DNA from: Petrolisthes cinctipes
Taxonomy: Eukaryota; Arthropoda; Malacostraca; Decapoda; Porcellanidae
Reading direction: 5' to 3'
NCBI GenBank assembly: GCA_033782935.1
Contig: JAWQEG010001306.1
Span: forward strand, 1,302,001 to 1,366,000
Length of the DNA: 64,000 bases
Positions 61,827-64,000 of this stretch are shown here, piece by piece. A program made the position numbers and the translations under genes. How positions within the stretch are numbered: the stretch's first letter is position 1; each line of letters opens with the position of its first letter. A model generated the notes under the pieces. It did not search any database. It saw only the letters and a program-made list of their open reading frames with translations, and was not told where the DNA came from.

Positions 61827-64000
61827 TCAAATTCAGTCCCAAAACACCCGAAAATTCGATATTTAGAGGTCCCAGAATGTATCTGTACATGCCTACACCG
61901 TGTTAGATTATTTTCAAAATTCAGGCCCAAAACATGCTGAAAATCGATATTTTTGGTGCCCAAAGTCAATATGTGCATGTATCTTCTGTACCCGTTTATA
62001 TCTCAAATTCACGCTCAAAACACCCGAAAATTCAATATTTTGGGGTCCCAGAAGCAATCTGTACATGCCTACTCAGTGCTAGAATATTTTCAAAATATAG
62101 GCTAAAAACATGCTAAAAATCGATCTTTTAGGTGCCAAAAAGTAGATATCTCGAATTCAGTCCCAAAACACCCGAAAATTCGATATTTAGGGGTCCCAGA
62201 AGCGATCTGTACATGCCTACTCCGTGTTAGAGTATTTTCAAAATACATGCTCAAAACATACTGAAAATCTATCTTTTAGGTGCACAAAAGTTGATATGTG
62301 CATGCATCTTCAGTACCCGTTTATATCTCAAATTCAGGCTCAAAACACCCGAAAATTCAATATTTTGGGGTCCCAGAAGCAATCTGTACATGCCTACACA
62401 GTGTTAGAGTATTTTCAAAATACAGGCCCAAAACATGCAGAAAATCGATATTTTAGATGCCCAAAGTCAATATGTGCATGTATCTTCTGTACCCGTTTAT
62501 ATCTCAAATTCAGGCTCAAAACACTCGAAAATTCAATATTTTGCGGTCCCAGAAGCAATCTGTACATGCCTACTCAGTGCTAGAATGTTTTCAAAATATA
62601 GGCTAAAAACATGCTAAAAATCGATCTTTTAGGTGCCAAAAAGTCGATATCTCAAATTCAGTCCCAAAACACCCGAAAATTCGTTATTTAGGGGTCCCAG
62701 AAGCGATCTGTACATGCCTACTCCGTGTTAGAGTATTTTCAAAATACATGCTCAAAACATACTGAAAATCGATCTTTTAGGTGAACAAAAGTCGATATGT
62801 GCATGCATCTTCAGTACCCGTTTATATCTCAAATTCAGGCTCAAAACACCCGAAAATTCAATATTTTGGGGTCCCAGAAGCAATCTGTACATGCCTACTC
62901 AGTGTTAGAGTATTTTCAAAATACAGGCCCAAAACATGCTGAAAATCGATATTTTAGATGCCCAAAGTCAATATGTGCATGTATCTTCTGTACCCGTTTA
63001 TATCTCAAATTCAGGCTCAAAACACCCGAAAATTCAATATTTTGGGGTCCCAGAAGCAATCTGTACATGCCTACACAGTGCTAGAATATTTTCAAGATAT
63101 AGGCTAAAAACATGCTAAAAATCGACATTTTAGGTGCCAAAAAATCGATATCTCAAATTCAGTCCCAAAACACCCGAAAATTCGATATTTAAAGGTCCCA
63201 GAAGGTATCTGTACATGCCTACTCCGTGTTAGAGTATTTTCAAAATACAGGACAAAAACATACTGAAAATCGATCTCTTAGGTGCCCAAAAGTCGATATG
63301 TGCATGCATCTTCTGTACCCGTTTATATCTCAAATTCTGGCCCTAAACACCCGAAAATTCGATATTTTGGGGTCCTAGAAGCGATCTGTACATGCCTACT
63401 CCGTGTTAGAGTATTTTCAAAATTCAGGCCCAAAACATGCTGAAAATCGATATTTTTGGTGCCCAAAGTCAATATGTGCATGTATCTTCTGTACCCGTTT
63501 ATATCTCAAATTCAGGCTCAAAACACCCGAAAATTCAATATTTTGGGGTCCCAGAAGCAATCTGTACAGTGCTAGAATATTTTCAAAATATAGGCTAAAA
63601 ACATGCTAAAAATCGATCTTTTGGGTGCCAAAAAGTCGATATCTCAAATTCAGTCCCAAAACACCCGAAAATTCGATATTTAGGGGTCCCAGAAGCGATC
63701 TGTGCATGCCTACTCCGTGTTAGAGTATTTTCAAAATACATGCTCAAAACATACTGAAAATCGATCTTTTAGGTGCACAAAAGTCGATATGTGCATGCAT
63801 CTTCAGTACCCGTTTATATCTCAAATTCAGGCTCAAAACACCCGAAAATTCAATATTTTGGGGTCCCAGAAGCAATCTGTACATGCCTACTCAGTGTTAG
63901 AGTATTTTCAAAATACAGGCCCAAAACATGCTGAAAATCGATATTTTAGATGCCCAAAGTCAATATGTGCATGTATCTTCTGTACCCGTTTATATCTCAA
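61827..64000 (+). repeat. 2985-bp tandem unit, second copy, cut by window end
   Basis: It matches 58842 to about 60718 at offset 2985, up to about 63703, sharing AATTCACGCTCAAAAC, ACACTCGAAAATTC, TTTTCAAGATATAGG and CTTTTGGGTGCC. Beyond that an A1 monomer and the start of B1 continue to the window end, so the array goes on past it. Confidence 0.75.

Larger units (their letters stand above)
1..64000 (+). repeat. Satellite DNA array, higher-order repeat, fills the window
   Basis: The window consists only of head-to-tail copies of one satellite family. The marker TCTGTAC recurs about 385 times by hand count, at spacings of 177, 176 and 148 bp, with a minority at 138, 146-152, 174-175, 181, 118-123 and 295 bp. 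Conserved blocks in every monomer include ACACCCGAAAATTC, GGTCCCAGAAG and TATTTTCAAAAT. No unique spacer, transposon, rRNA, tRNA or credible gene interrupts it. Both ends of the window lie inside the array, so its full length is not known. Such arrays are typical of eukaryotic centromeric or heterochromatic DNA, but centromere function is an inference. I do not recognise the family by name. Confidence 0.98.

Noticed and set aside
1..64000. Roughly two hundred open frames of 60-157 codons
   Set aside because: They are the same few peptides repeated in step with the satellite period, overlap each other in several frames and strands, and begin at GTG/ATG triplets that are part of every monomer. 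No domain, signal or codon pattern supports coding.
1..64000. CRISPR array
   Set aside because: Units are 138-177 bp with no unique spacers; the whole unit is repeated. There are no cas genes.
1..64000. Telomere repeats, rDNA spacer, or tRNA/5S arrays
   Set aside because: No telomere-type hexamer or heptamer runs, and no rRNA, tRNA or 5S gene motifs were found between monomers.
1..64000. Bacterial or phage origin of the window
   Set aside because: There are no genes, operons, Shine-Dalgarno-linked frames or replication genes, and 64 kb of pure tandem HOR satellite fits a eukaryotic chromosome.

Overview
The whole 64 kb window is one uninterrupted array of tandemly repeated satellite DNA. 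I see no protein-coding gene, RNA gene, transposon, CRISPR array or unique spacer. The array is AT-rich and runs almost entirely in one orientation. I tracked it by hand using the phase marker TCTGTAC (present as TCTGTGC or a close variant in a few monomers), which recurs about 385 times at an average spacing of about 166 bp. Three monomer lengths account for nearly all of it: A (177 bp), B (176 bp) and C (148 bp). C is a monomer that lost 29 bp between two ATAT tracts. A less common form (138 bp, written c) arises where the preceding phase marker also carries a 10-bp deletion.

The monomers form a higher-order repeat (HOR). The simplest period is A-B-C (501 bp). Sequence subtypes alternate between successive trimers, so the true unit is a six-monomer A1-B1-C2-A2-B2-C1 of 1002 bp, seen cleanly at 3892-4893 and twice in a row at 13386-15389. 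Shorter A-C (325 bp) and B-C (324 bp) dimers interrupt it. Larger duplications lie on top: offsets of 4950, 964, 1790, 2631, 1324, 4420, 2004 and 2985 bp all give near-identical copies. A long block of about 5 kb recurs at about 4.9-9.8, 18.8-23.1 and 28.2-33.8 kb, with partial copies at 1-3.5 and 23.6-26.2 kb. The full copies and the first partial copy carry a short inverted segment of about 143 bp, found four times.

Each 176-bp monomer is itself an old dimer of two diverged 88-bp halves (for example 2103-2190 and 2191-2278). Each monomer boundary carries a short dyad, GTATTTT-C-AAAATAC or ATATTTT-C-AAAATAT, whose outermost base pair changes from G-C to A-T on both arms together.

This organisation (160-180 bp monomers, nested HORs, very homogeneous copies, no genes) is typical of eukaryotic centromeric, pericentromeric or other heterochromatic satellites. 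It suggests a plant or animal chromosome rather than a bacterium or virus. I do not recognise the satellite family and cannot name the organism. The many short open frames of 60-157 codons are by-products of repeat lengths often divisible by three and should not be annotated as genes.

Notation in the block entries: A = 177, B = 176, C = 148, c = 138 bp; X = a 295-bp interval that holds the inverted segment; S = the 118-123 bp hybrid; a number after a letter gives an odd length. Each interval runs from one marker to the next. Block edges are hand-read, some markers inside duplicated stretches were placed by pattern, and positions may be off by a few bases to tens of bases.
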